A DNA stretch of 64,000 nt from G965222505 sp965222505 (GCA_965222505.1 OZ244956.1:248001-312000); one strand, 5' to 3'. Shown: positions 1 to 8,414, counted from the stretch's first letter. Numbers and translations: made by a program. Notes: generated from the sequence alone by a model not told the origin.

Positions 1-190
1 CATTAGCCATCCGGCTGGCATGGTGCAGACAGTGTAGAAAAAAAGATCCCCTGGTAGCTTTACAATACTGAACGAGGGCCGTTACATCGACCAGGGCTGT
101 GAGGTTAAAAAATGGATCGTCAAACGACTTGAAGAATTCGTACGTGGCCTTGCGCGGCCAGGCACCGGTGTTGATAACTGAATAGGACAT
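1..190 (-). CDS. Chloramphenicol acetyltransferase-like protein, N-terminal part (cut by window edge)
   Basis: An open frame starts at the ATG on the minus strand at 190 and runs off the left edge (about 63 codons). Its translation opens MSYSVINTGAWPRKATYEFF and continues KSFDDPFFNLTALVDVT. This matches the start of the CatA family, where a W-x-R-K-x-x-(Y/F)-E-F-F motif is followed by F-x-x-F-x-x-P-x-F-N. CatA enzymes are cytoplasmic trimers that move acetyl from acetyl-CoA to chloramphenicol; many chromosomal homologues have no proven substrate. The catalytic His lies outside the window. No Shine-Dalgarno sequence is visible. The ApbE gene ends about 100 bp upstream on the same strand, so the two could be co-transcribed. 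Confidence 0.75.
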   Translation of the reverse strand, partial: MSYSVINTGAWPRKATYEFFKSFDDPFFNLTALVDVTALVQYCKATRGSFFLHCLHHASRMAN

Positions 191-292
191 TCTGGTTTTG
201 AGTTCTGGCTAAACAATTGAGTGTTGGTCACAAATCCTGTTACCTGTCACTTTTGAACAATTGATCGCCGGGCGGATGCTGCACGCATCACG

Positions 293-1252
293 TTATTCCC
301 AAAAATATACTTCGGCGTCTGGATAATACAGATCCCTGAACTGAATCCCTTTCACTTTCCCAAGCACACCCATCACTGTGGCAAGACCATCGGTGTTTAG
401 TTTTGCAATAACGGTAATAGATGCGTAGGCGGTGTGGCCTCGGCCGGCTGGAAGGTCGATAATGTGAGCAAACCGACCGGCTTCGGTTTCCCGGTACTGC
501 ATCTCATCTCCAGAGGTGGATACAAACCGGTTGACGATCCACCGGGGTTGTGCCTTCCCCGGTAATTGTAGGCTCCAACCTCGCTCGCCCGGTGGGGCTT
601 CTCCAAAATACAGGTCTCCCCCTATTTCCACCATAGCCCGCGGCAACCCCTCCCCCGCCAGTACCCGGTACGCTTCACCGGCAGCGTATCCCTTGGCAAT
701 ACCTCCTAGGTCCAATTGCATCCCCGCGCGCTTTAGCTGTACGGTCTGGTGCAAAGCATCCAGGTGCATGTACGCCCATCCTACCCGCTGTTGGGCCGCT
801 GCCCGTTCCTCTGATGTAGGCTCCCGCCCTGTGCGCCGGGCTTCCCGCCAGAGCCTGGTGAGGGGGCCGACGGTTACATCAAACCGGCCATCCGATTCCC
901 TCGACAGTCGCTGCGCATCTGCCAAAACCCGAAACAGATCGGGGCCAACCCGCACCGGTGGCCCTCCAGACTGCCGACTTATTCGGTTCACCGCACTCTG
1001 TACCCGGTAGTCGCTCAGGGTATCATCCAGTTGCGCGATGCGCGAGAAGGCAAGGGCCACAGCCTCTTCCGCATCCTGCTGGTTTGGGGCATACACGACG
1101 ACCCGAGCCGTTACCCCCATGTGGATTTGTTTATATGTAAAGCGTTCATGATCTTTAGGACGCTCTACACCATTTTTTATGCCCATCGGCCCCGTTCCGC
1201 ACCCCATGAGAACGACGACAACACTGATCCTGATTTTCTGCTTTACCGTCAC
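293..1252 (-). CDS. apbE: FAD:protein FMN transferase (ApbE family) lipoprotein
   Basis: ApbE proteins use FAD and Mg2+ to attach FMN covalently to Ser/Thr of extracytoplasmic electron-transfer proteins. The 319-residue product has a short basic start, a hydrophobic stretch and a lipobox (LMGC, residues 15-18), so it should be a lipoprotein. Family motifs follow in order: SDGRFDVTVGPL at 120-131, LDLGGIAKGYA at 180-190, VEIGGDLY at 208-215, STSGD at 245-249, HIIDLPAG at 263-270 and NTDGLAT near 286-292, the metal/FAD-binding elements. The usual HIIDPxTG is altered to HIIDLPAG. No flavoprotein target (Rnf, Nqr or FMN-binding domain) is visible in the window. The start codon lies inside the first codons of the divergent gene at 1206. 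Confidence 0.93.
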   Translation of the reverse strand: MTVKQKIRISVVVVLMGCGTGPMGIKNGVERPKDHERFTYKQIHMGVTARVVVYAPNQQDAEEAVALAFSRIAQLDDTLSDYRVQSAVNRISRQSGGPPVRVGPDLFRVLADAQRLSRESDGRFDVTVGPLTRLWREARRTGREPTSEERAAAQQRVGWAYMHLDALHQTVQLKRAGMQLDLGGIAKGYAAGEAYRVLAGEGLPRAMVEIGGDLYFGEAPPGERGWSLQLPGKAQPRWIVNRFVSTSGDEMQYRETEAGRFAHIIDLPAGRGHTAYASITVIAKLNTDGLATVMGVLGKVKGIQFRDLYYPDAEVYFWE

Positions 1253-1949
1253 GGTCTATGCCTTTCCTGTAACGCCCGACACCCTTCGTCCCTTTACGGA
1301 ATCCATCCCCGGTAGCGTGGTCTCCATCGACATGGTGCCTGTGGTCCTTTCAGACAGTTCTGCCTTCTGGATGAGTGCCACCGAAATTCCCTGGGATGTT
1401 TACGACATTTATGTTTTTGGCCTGGATCAAACAACGGACACCGGCCCCGATGCCGTTGCCCGACCCAGCAAACCGTACGTCCTCCCCGGAGAACACTTCG
1501 GGCATGAGGGCTATCCCGCCCTCGGGATGACGTTTAAGGCCGCCACCCAATTTACGCGCTGGCTCTCGGCCAAACTTGGAAAAAACTACCGCCTCCCCAC
1601 CCAGTCCGAATGGATCGCCGCCTGTGAAGCCGGCGCCGCTGAAGACCTGGCCGAAAACGTGTGGTACTTCGACAACTCGGATTTTCAGACGCAAAAAGTG
1701 GGCACCAAACCCGCTGACGCCACCGGCTTACACGACATGCGCGGCAACGTTGCCGAATGGGTAGACTGCGGCGACGAAAAGCCCGTGGTCATGGGCGGGT
1801 ACTACAAAACTATGGAAGGCAAAATTTCCTGTTCAACCCAGATGTTTCAAACGTCGGCCTGGAACATGACCGACCCCCAGTTGCCCAAAAGCACCTGGTG
1901 GTTGTCCGATGCCCCGTTTGTAGGCTTTCGGATCGTTCATGATCCTTGA
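1206..1949 (+). CDS. Exported SUMF1/FGE-sulfatase-domain protein
   Basis: A 247-residue product with a clear signal peptide (MRTTTTLILIFCFTVTVYA, residues 1-19). The ATG at 1206 is preferred over an in-frame ATG at 1179 because it places the hydrophobic signal directly at the N-terminus. The body matches the formylglycine-generating-enzyme-like fold: an early TEIPWDVYDIY segment (T-E-V-T-N-xx-Y in the family), YRLPTQSEW near 120, MRGNVAEWV near 177, a VMGGYY element (usually RGGSW), and a terminal FVGFRIV. The two catalytic cysteines of true formylglycine-generating enzymes are not evident, so sulfatase maturation is not implied. Such domains occur in many exported proteins of unknown role. 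Its first 47 bp overlap the divergent apbE start. Confidence 0.8.
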   Translation: MRTTTTLILIFCFTVTVYAFPVTPDTLRPFTESIPGSVVSIDMVPVVLSDSSAFWMSATEIPWDVYDIYVFGLDQTTDTGPDAVARPSKPYVLPGEHFGHEGYPALGMTFKAATQFTRWLSAKLGKNYRLPTQSEWIAACEAGAAEDLAENVWYFDNSDFQTQKVGTKPADATGLHDMRGNVAEWVDCGDEKPVVMGGYYKTMEGKISCSTQMFQTSAWNMTDPQLPKSTWWLSDAPFVGFRIVHDP

Positions 1950-2018
1950 CTCTGTGTATACGAAACCGTACTTATACCATCTGCTTCTCCTCATCACCAC
2001 ACCAAACTGAACCCCGTT

Positions 2019-3338
2019 ATGGCTTCCCAATCTGACGGCTATTCCCGTAGAACTTTCATCAAAACATCGGCGCTGGCTTCGGCCGCCCTCTCCACCGGCA
2101 TCCTGGGTACCGGCAATTTTGCCTACGCCGCAGGAAGTGACACCATCAAAATCGGCCTGATCGGCTGTGGAGGCCGGGGCACCGGGGCCATTCGCGACAG
2201 CGTGGTGGCCAACACCGGCATCGTCCTGCACGCGATGGGCGACCTCTACGAAGACCGGCTCGATAGCAGTATCGAAAACCTCAAGGAACCCCTCGGCGCC
2301 GCCCTTCAAGTGGGCGACCGTAAGTTTTTCGGCTTTGATGCCTACCAACAGGTGATCAATACCGATGTGGATATGATTATCCTCGCCACGCCGCCGGTCT
2401 TCCGCCCCATGCACCTCCGGGCTGCCATTGAGGCTGGCAAACACGTGTTTATGGAAAAACCCGTAGCTGTCGACCCGGCTGGGGTTCGTTCCGTATTTGA
2501 AAGCGCCGACCTGGCCGCCACCAAGGGCCTCGGCATTGTGGCAGGCACCCAACGCCGTCATGATCCACGTTATGTGGAAGTGATGCGCCGGGTTCACGAC
2601 GGGGCCATCGGCGATGTCTTAAGCGGTCAGGTTTACTGGAACCAGGGCGGGTTGTGGAAAAAAGACCGGCAACCCGGCCAATCCGATATGGAATGGCAAA
2701 CCAGAAACTGGCTCTACTTTACCTGGCTCTCCGGCGATCACATCGTAGAACAGCACATCCACAACCTGGATGTGGCGAATTGGATCATGAAATCCCCGCC
2801 CATCAAGGCCAACGGCGTGGGCGGACGGCAAGCACGGGTCGACCCGGCCTATGGTCATATTTTTGATCACTTTGCAATTGAACTCGAATACCCCAACGGC
2901 GCACACGTTCTGAGCATGTGCCGCCAACAAGACGGCACCAGCCGCCGCGTCGGCGAACACTTCATCGGCTCCCAGGGCACCACCGATGCCTACTCCTGGA
3001 TCAAAGGCCCCAACGCCTGGGCCTTCGATGGTGTGGCCGTCAACCCCTATGAACAAGAGCACGCCGACCTCGTTGCCAGCATCCGGGCCGGTGAACCACT
3101 CAACGAAGCCCGCCGCGTAGCCGAAAGCACCCTCACGGCCATCATGTGCCGTGAAGCCGCCTACACCGGCAAACTCATCACCTGGGATGAAATCATGGCC
3201 GCCGACCTGGACCTGACGCCGGACACGTTCGCTTTTGGCCCCTTGCCCACTGCTCCCGTGCCCACGCCCGGCATGACGCAACTCTCGCGTCCGCCGTATG
3301 CCCATGCCCATCCTGCACCAAACGCTGATACCCCATGA
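2019..3338 (+). CDS. Tat-exported Gfo/Idh/MocA family oxidoreductase
   Basis: A 439-residue NAD(P)-dependent sugar dehydrogenase-like protein. Residues 9-15 (SRRTFIK) followed by a hydrophobic stretch and an Ala-x-Ala site form a twin-arginine signal, so the folded enzyme, probably with its cofactor, should be exported. A Rossmann motif GLIGCGGRGTG follows near residue 47, and the family EKP motif (MEKPVAVDP) is near 145. It ends in an overlapping ATGA with the sugar-isomerase-like gene, which also carries an RR-type signal. That arrangement indicates one operon and a joint role in sugar or sugar-acid metabolism in the periplasm. The substrate cannot be read from the sequence. Confidence 0.9.
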   Translation: MASQSDGYSRRTFIKTSALASAALSTGILGTGNFAYAAGSDTIKIGLIGCGGRGTGAIRDSVVANTGIVLHAMGDLYEDRLDSSIENLKEPLGAALQVGDRKFFGFDAYQQVINTDVDMIILATPPVFRPMHLRAAIEAGKHVFMEKPVAVDPAGVRSVFESADLAATKGLGIVAGTQRRHDPRYVEVMRRVHDGAIGDVLSGQVYWNQGGLWKKDRQPGQSDMEWQTRNWLYFTWLSGDHIVEQHIHNLDVANWIMKSPPIKANGVGGRQARVDPAYGHIFDHFAIELEYPNGAHVLSMCRQQDGTSRRVGEHFIGSQGTTDAYSWIKGPNAWAFDGVAVNPYEQEHADLVASIRAGEPLNEARRVAESTLTAIMCREAAYTGKLITWDEIMAADLDLTPDTFAFGPLPTAPVPTPGMTQLSRPPYAHAHPAPNADTP

Positions 3339-4258
3339 AACGACGTAAATTCTTCAAGACGGGAACGGCCGCCGCATTAGGGATGGGCGCCTTAAGTACC
3401 GATGCACTGGCGCAAATGGCCAGCGGGTCAGACGAGGCCCCATTCAACATGAAGTTTGCGCCCCACTTCGGGATGTTTAAACACCATGCGGGCGATGATC
3501 TGGTGGATCAACTCCGCTTCGCGGCTGAGATGGGTTTCCGGGCCTGGGAAGACAACGGGATGAAAGGCCGCTCAAAAAACACCCAGACGGAATTGGGTGA
3601 GGAAATGGCCCGGCTTGGGATGGAGATGGGCGTGTTTGTGGCCCACAAAATCTATTGGAACGAACCCAACCTGACCAACGGTGATACCGAGAAACGGGAG
3701 GAGTTCTTGAAATCCATCCAGGAATCTGTGGAAGTGGCCAAACGGGTCAACGCGAAATGGATGACGGTCGTGCCCGGCCATGTGGACCGCCGTCTGGAAA
3801 TGGACTACCAAACGGCTAACGTCGTAGAAACCTTACGCCGTGCCGCAGATATCCTTGAACCACACGGCCTTTCGATGGTCCTGGAACCCCTGAATCCGTT
3901 CAGAGACCATCCGGGCCAGTTCCTGAGCAAGATTCCACAGGCCTACCTGGTTTGCCGAGCCGTCAATAGCCCGGCCTGTAAGATCCTGTTTGATATTTAC
4001 CATCAACAGATCACCGAGGGCAACCTGATCCCCAACATCGACAAAGCCTGGGATGAAATCGGATATTTCCAGATCGGGGATAATCCGGGCCGCAAAGAGC
4101 CGACCACAGGCGAGATCAATTACAAACGGGTTTTCGCCCACATCCACAAAAAGGGGTTCACGGGCATATTGGGAATGGAACATGGAAACTCCAAACCCCA
4201 CCTCGGCGGTGAACAAGCCGTCATCGACGCATACCGAAGCGTCGACATTACCCCATAA
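3335..4258 (+). CDS. Tat-exported TIM-barrel sugar isomerase (hydroxypyruvate isomerase-like)
   Basis: A 307-residue protein of the AP-endonuclease-2/xylose-isomerase-like TIM barrel class, closest by eye to hydroxypyruvate isomerase (Hyi). The N-terminus MKRRKFFKTGTAAALG is a twin-arginine signal ending near DALA. Candidate metal ligands sit in VLEPLN (about residue 183), LFDIYHQQ (about 217) and GMEHGNS (about 283), the usual Glu/Asp/Glu places in this fold. The start overlaps the stop of the Gfo/Idh/MocA gene by 4 bp (ATGA), so translation is likely coupled. Hydroxypyruvate is the textbook Hyi substrate, but exported relatives paired with Gfo/Idh enzymes more likely act on sugars or inositols. 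Confidence 0.85.
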   Translation: MKRRKFFKTGTAAALGMGALSTDALAQMASGSDEAPFNMKFAPHFGMFKHHAGDDLVDQLRFAAEMGFRAWEDNGMKGRSKNTQTELGEEMARLGMEMGVFVAHKIYWNEPNLTNGDTEKREEFLKSIQESVEVAKRVNAKWMTVVPGHVDRRLEMDYQTANVVETLRRAADILEPHGLSMVLEPLNPFRDHPGQFLSKIPQAYLVCRAVNSPACKILFDIYHQQITEGNLIPNIDKAWDEIGYFQIGDNPGRKEPTTGEINYKRVFAHIHKKGFTGILGMEHGNSKPHLGGEQAVIDAYRSVDITP

Positions 4259-4261
4259 ATA

Positions 4262-4410
4262 TCCCTCGCCTCTTTTTATCACCATATCCCGGAGGGGCCG
4301 ACATATATTCCCTCGTCCCTTTTATCACCACACCCCGGAGGGACCGACAAAACTCCCTCGTCCCTTTTATTATCACACCCCGGAGGGGCCGACCTCGTGT
4401 CGGCCCTTCA
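4262..4410. repeat. Three-copy tandem repeat with terminal hairpin between convergent genes
   Basis: Three degenerate copies of a 45-47 nt unit start at about 4263, 4310 and 4355, each opening CCCTCGyC and containing CCCCGGAGGGGCCGAC. The last copy ends in a hairpin: GGGCCGAC (4386-4393), loop CTCGT, GTCGGCCC (4399-4406). The array fills the gap between the plus-strand isomerase gene and the minus-strand permease gene, so it could terminate either transcript. There is no T-run. No open frame of note lies in 4259-4489. Confidence 0.75.
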
Positions 4411-4489
4411 ACATATAACCAACGTTTTAGGCAAGGGTCCCACTCAAGAATAAACCGGCGGTTGTCCAAAGTTAACGACACATCCCCCT

Positions 4490-5578
4490 TCACGTTCGGA
4501 CGCGATAAATCAAAAACATCCCGAACACAAAAAAGGTGACATGCGGGATGAGGACCGTTACCAGGGGGTCCAGGTCTCCGGCATACCCGAACGGTTCCGT
4601 CAGTTTTTGCAAGGCAAGGTAGACAAAAGCAATGGCCAACCCCAGGCCAAGTTGCATGGCCTGTCCCCCACGCCGACGCACTGCCGCGAGCGGAACAGCC
4701 ACCAGGATCAGGATCAGGCTGGCGAAGGGATAGGCATACTTTGCGTAATACTCCACCAGGGGCCGCCCAATGTTGCTCGCCCCTGATCGGTACAACGCAT
4801 CCACATACTCAGAAGCCTCAGTAATGGTCAGCCGTTCGGTATCGCGTTCGGTGCGGGCCAGATCACGGGGAAACACGTTCAGGATGGTATCCATCCGCGC
4901 AACCTCCATGCGGTGTTCTTCCCCTTCAGGGTCGAAATGCCGCTGTACCATATCGACCACGCGCCACACCTGCAAGGAATCGACCCATGACATGTTCCGG
5001 GCATCGGCCCGATCCACTAAACGTCGCCGGTCGTCGAACCGCTGCATCGAAACCCGGTAGGCGATTTGCGCCCGTTTATCGAAGTACCCCACAGCGATGA
5101 TGCTCTCCGGTGTGTTTTGGATATGCAGGTTGTTCAGGTCCGCCCTTCGCCCTGCGGTCTCCTTGAAATACTGCATCTCAAAGTCGATCCGCACGCGGTT
5201 CTTTTCAGGAATAACCCATCCGTTGAACCAGAACATAAAGACGGACCAGCAAACGGCCACCAGAAGGTATGGCCGCATCAGGCGATACAATGATACACTA
5301 CTACTAAACAGGGCCGTGAGTTGTAATTCCTGGGCCAACCGTCCTGTCAGAAAAATGGCCGAGAGAAATAGCGCCAGCGGCGAGATCAGTTTGATAATTT
5401 CCGGGATATAACTGGGGTAATAGGTCAGAAATACTTCAGACGTTTTGGCCCCCCGGTCATAAAAATCGTCCATGTACTCCACATAATGGAGAGCCACGAA
5501 GAAGACGATCAAGACCACAATCAGGGTAAAGAAACCGATCAGCAAACGGAAGATGATATGGCGGTCGAACGTGGTCAA
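4490..5578 (-). CDS. LptF/LptG family permease (YjgP/YjgQ)
   Basis: A 362-residue inner-membrane protein of the lipopolysaccharide export permease family. LptF and LptG with the ATPase LptB extract LPS from the inner membrane and pass it to the periplasmic bridge. The layout fits: three N-terminal transmembrane segments (about 8-30, 57-80, 98-116), a periplasmic domain of about 150 residues, then three C-terminal segments (about 278-298, 305-320, 333-355). The motif PEKNRVRIDFEMQY follows the third helix, as in the family. Only one of the two permeases is here; LptF and LptG cannot be separated by eye. The gene stands alone between two repeat-containing gaps. Confidence 0.9.
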   Translation of the reverse strand: MTTFDRHIIFRLLIGFFTLIVVLIVFFVALHYVEYMDDFYDRGAKTSEVFLTYYPSYIPEIIKLISPLALFLSAIFLTGRLAQELQLTALFSSSVSLYRLMRPYLLVAVCWSVFMFWFNGWVIPEKNRVRIDFEMQYFKETAGRRADLNNLHIQNTPESIIAVGYFDKRAQIAYRVSMQRFDDRRRLVDRADARNMSWVDSLQVWRVVDMVQRHFDPEGEEHRMEVARMDTILNVFPRDLARTERDTERLTITEASEYVDALYRSGASNIGRPLVEYYAKYAYPFASLILILVAVPLAAVRRRGGQAMQLGLGLAIAFVYLALQKLTEPFGYAGDLDPLVTVLIPHVTFFVFGMFLIYRVRT

Positions 5579-5649
5579 ATGCTTGGATTTCCTAGTGAAA
5601 GATTAACAATATTAAAACCGAGGTAGTACCTATTTTATGATCAATATAA

Positions 5650-5733
5650 GGGTCGATTGTCAAGGGTCGATTGTCAAGGGTCAATGATAGGCTCCCGTTG
5701 ACAATTGACAATTGACTATTGGCAATTGACCAT
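5650..5733. repeat. Hairpin-forming intergenic word repeat (GTCAATTG type)
   Basis: GGGTCGATTGTCAA occurs twice in tandem (5650-5663, 5664-5677). After a short spacer come reverse-complement words TTGACAATTGACAATTGAC (5698-5716), so the island can fold on itself. The stretch 5681-5712 is nearly identical (one mismatch in 32) to 57966-57997. It lies in the shared upstream region of the divergent permease and sucC genes. Confidence 0.8.
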
Positions 5734-5815
5734 TTCCCTTTTTCAGTTGCCATTTAACCGGCCTCTACCCTGCGGGTTCATCCGGCGAATCAGGCCGTTA
5801 CCATTTTCCATACGC

Positions 5816-6985
5816 ATGAAAGTCCACGAGTATCAAGCCAAAGATGTTTTACGAAGCTACGGCGTTGCTGTACCTGCCGGTAAACTGGCCCTTTCCGTCG
5901 ATGAAGCGGTTGCCGCAGCCGAAGCCCTTCAAGCCGATGGCGCAGACCTGTTCGTCGTCAAGGCCCAGATTCATGCGGGGGGCCGGGGCAAAGGAGGCGG
6001 TGTAAAACTGGCCCGGAGCATCGACGAAGTCCGGACGTTGGCCGAAGAGATGATGGGCATGCAGCTTATCACCCATCAAACCGGCCCGGAAGGACAAACG
6101 GTACGGCGGCTTTTGATCACGGCTGGTGTGGACATTGCCCACGAATACTACCTCGGGATTACCCTGGACCGGGGCAACAGCATGAATGTCATCATGGCCT
6201 CGACCGAGGGCGGCGTCGAGATCGAAAAGGTGGCCGAGGAAACCCCCGAAAAAATCCACAAGGTCTGGATTGATCCTTCCGTCGGGTTACAGTCTTTCCA
6301 GGCCCGGCAGATTGCTTTTGCCCTCGGCTTGAAAGGGAAACAGTTGAAACAAGCCGTCAGGTTCATCTCCGTGCTGTACCGCGCTTTTGAAGATGCCGAT
6401 TGCTCCCTAGCCGAAATTAATCCCCTCGTCGTAACCGGCGACGGTGACGTGGTTGCGCTTGATGCCAAAATCAACTTTGACGACAACGCCCTCTACCGGC
6501 ACAAAGACATCGCCGAGATGCGAGACACCGACGAGGAAGCGCCGCTGGAAGTTGAAGCCAGTCAATTTGGCCTGAACTACATCAAACTGGACGGCAACGT
6601 CGGCTGTATGGTAAATGGGGCCGGTCTGGCGATGGGCACCATGGACATCATCAAAATTGCAGGCGGCGAACCGGCGAACTTCCTGGATGTTGGCGGTGGT
6701 GCCAACGTGGAGACCGTCGAGGCCGGATTTCGGATTATCCTCAAGGATCCCAACGTAAAAGCCATCCTGATCAACATTTTTGGCGGGATCGTTCGGTGTG
6801 ACCGCGTGGCCAACGGCATCGTACAGGCCGCAAATAACATCGACATCAACGTACCGCTGATCGTGCGCCTCCAGGGCACCAATGCGAAAGAAGGCTTACA
6901 GATCATCCAGGAAAGTGGCCTGAAAGTGGAAACGGCCATTATGCTCAAGGAAGCCGCCGAAAAGGTCACCCAAGCCATCGCCTGA
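5816..6985 (+). CDS. sucC: Succinate-CoA ligase (ADP-forming), beta subunit
   Basis: SucC carries the ATP-grasp domain of succinyl-CoA synthetase, the TCA-cycle enzyme that couples succinyl-CoA cleavage to nucleotide triphosphate formation. The ATG at 5816 gives 389 residues, the usual length, and the canonical start MKVHEYQAKDVLRSYGV; the longer frame from 5705 would add translated intergenic repeat. The ATP-grasp motif GGRGKGGGVKLA lies near residue 45, and the C-terminal ligase domain has GGGANVETV and INIFGGIVRCDRVANGI. The alpha subunit gene (sucD) is not adjacent; an ABC ATPase follows after only 2 bp. The subunits must therefore be encoded at separate loci in this genome. Confidence 0.96.
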   Translation: MKVHEYQAKDVLRSYGVAVPAGKLALSVDEAVAAAEALQADGADLFVVKAQIHAGGRGKGGGVKLARSIDEVRTLAEEMMGMQLITHQTGPEGQTVRRLLITAGVDIAHEYYLGITLDRGNSMNVIMASTEGGVEIEKVAEETPEKIHKVWIDPSVGLQSFQARQIAFALGLKGKQLKQAVRFISVLYRAFEDADCSLAEINPLVVTGDGDVVALDAKINFDDNALYRHKDIAEMRDTDEEAPLEVEASQFGLNYIKLDGNVGCMVNGAGLAMGTMDIIKIAGGEPANFLDVGGGANVETVEAGFRIILKDPNVKAILINIFGGIVRCDRVANGIVQAANNIDINVPLIVRLQGTNAKEGLQIIQESGLKVETAIMLKEAAEKVTQAIA

Positions 6986-6987
6986 GC

Positions 6988-7995
6988 ATGTCTTCTGCCG
7001 GGGTACGTATTGAGGGCATTACCAAACGATTCGATTCGCTCGTCGCAGCAGATCGGATCAATCAGGTCATCCAGCCAGGGGAGTTTTTTTCGCTCCTTGG
7101 CCCAAGTGGGTGCGGCAAAACAACCCTGCTCCGGATCATCGCTGGTTTTGAACAGCCGGATGAAGGGCGCATTTTCATCGGCGAACAGGATGTAACCCGG
7201 CAGCAGCCCCGGAATCGCCCGACGGCCATGGTGTTTCAGAATTATGCCCTTTTTCCCAACATGACGGTCGGAGAAAATGTGGCCTATGGCTTGCAGGTCC
7301 GAAAGATAAAAGGCCCGGAAAGAACCCAACGGGTGAAAGAAGCCCTGGCCCGGGTTGATCTGGGGGGGCTGGAAAAGAAACCGGTCACGCAACTCTCGGG
7401 GGGCCAGCAGCAACGGGTGGCCCTGGCTCGGGCCCTGGCCGTTGCGCCCCAGGTCTTGTTGTTCGATGAACCCCTCTCCAACCTGGATGTGGCCCTGCGC
7501 GAACAGACCCGGAGTGAGCTCAAACAACTTCAATCCCAACTCGGCACCACCAGCATTTATGTGACCCACGACCAACAGGAAGCCCTGGCCCTCTCCGACC
7601 GCATTGCGGTGATGCGTGCCGGCCGGTTGGTACAGGTAGATGCCCCCATCACCCTCTATGCCGAACCCCAAACCGCTTTTGTGGCCAGCTTTCTGGGCGG
7701 CAGCAACATCATCGCCTCCAGGGCCCTTACAGCCCAGCTAACCGGCCAGTCGGCACCTGAGGGACATGTGCTGGCGGTTCGGCCTGAGGAACTATCGGTT
7801 GCCCCCCCCGAGACTTCGGGTGCGATACCTGTAAAAATGCTATCCCGTCAGTTTCTGGGCCTGTATGAGGAATGGTGGCTCGAAGCAGATCAAACCACCA
7901 TGCGGGCCTGGATTGCCCCCGGAACCGCCCTACCGGAATCTCTGTGGATTTTCCCCAAAACATACCGTTGGGTATCAGACGACCGTTCGGTTTAA
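6988..7995 (+). CDS. ABC transporter ATP-binding protein (PotA/CysA/FbpC-like)
   Basis: A 335-residue ATPase subunit with all expected motifs: Walker A GPSGCGKTT, Q-loop QNYALFP, signature LSGGQQQR, Walker B VLLFDEP, and H-loop VTHD. The C-terminal ~100 residues look like a TOBE-type regulatory domain (FLGGSNIIASR, then GHVLAVRPEE), as in importers of the CUT1/POPT/FeCT type (polyamine, sulfate, iron or sugars). It begins 2 bp after sucC and is probably translated from the same mRNA. No permease or binding-protein gene is nearby, so the substrate cannot be assigned. Confidence 0.92.
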   Translation: MSSAGVRIEGITKRFDSLVAADRINQVIQPGEFFSLLGPSGCGKTTLLRIIAGFEQPDEGRIFIGEQDVTRQQPRNRPTAMVFQNYALFPNMTVGENVAYGLQVRKIKGPERTQRVKEALARVDLGGLEKKPVTQLSGGQQQRVALARALAVAPQVLLFDEPLSNLDVALREQTRSELKQLQSQLGTTSIYVTHDQQEALALSDRIAVMRAGRLVQVDAPITLYAEPQTAFVASFLGGSNIIASRALTAQLTGQSAPEGHVLAVRPEELSVAPPETSGAIPVKMLSRQFLGLYEEWWLEADQTTMRAWIAPGTALPESLWIFPKTYRWVSDDRSV

Positions 7996-8117
7996 CTGCT
8001 TCTCCTTTCAAAAAATGCGCAAGACTTGCATCTCAACGGGTTTTTTGTCGTATTTGTACGCTCGCGGACTCAAGTGATTGGCCGCATAGCAGGCGTACAC
8101 CCTACAAATAATCAGCC

Positions 8118-8414
8118 ATGAAATCCCCTGAACTCGAAGAAGTCAAAGTAGCCGGCAATCAACTGGTCGAGGAAGTACGACAATTAATCCGTGAGGGTCA
8201 GGCTCGCCGGGTAACCATCAAAAAAGGGGACCATGTGTATATGGAAATTCCACTTAGTTTCGGCATTGGTGGTGCGATGGCTGCGATCTGGCTTGCCCCT
8301 ACCCTGGCCGCTGTAGGTGCAATTGCCGCGCTGGTTACCGATGTGGAGTTGGTGGTCGAACGAGACGAAGCAGCCGATGCCGTAATCCTGCATGAGGAAA
8401 ACAACGACGATTAA
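8118..8414 (+). CDS. DUF4342 domain protein
   Basis: A 98-residue protein matching the DUF4342 pattern: an N-terminal segment KVAGNQLVEEVRQLIREG, a basic VTIKKGDHVYMEIPLSFG strand, a hydrophobic helix near 50-75 (AAIWLAPTLAAVGAIAALV), and an acidic tail. In the family this middle segment is Ala/Leu-rich and the function is unknown. It ends 1 bp before the stop codon of the convergent lipase-like gene, so there is no room for a separate terminator. The 122-bp gap after the ABC ATPase shows nothing recognisable. Confidence 0.8.
   Translation: MKSPELEEVKVAGNQLVEEVRQLIREGQARRVTIKKGDHVYMEIPLSFGIGGAMAAIWLAPTLAAVGAIAALVTDVELVVERDEAADAVILHEENNDD

Noticed and set aside
5650..5733. CRISPR-like array
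   Set aside because: The words are adjacent or inverted with no unique spacers of regular length, and no cas gene is present.
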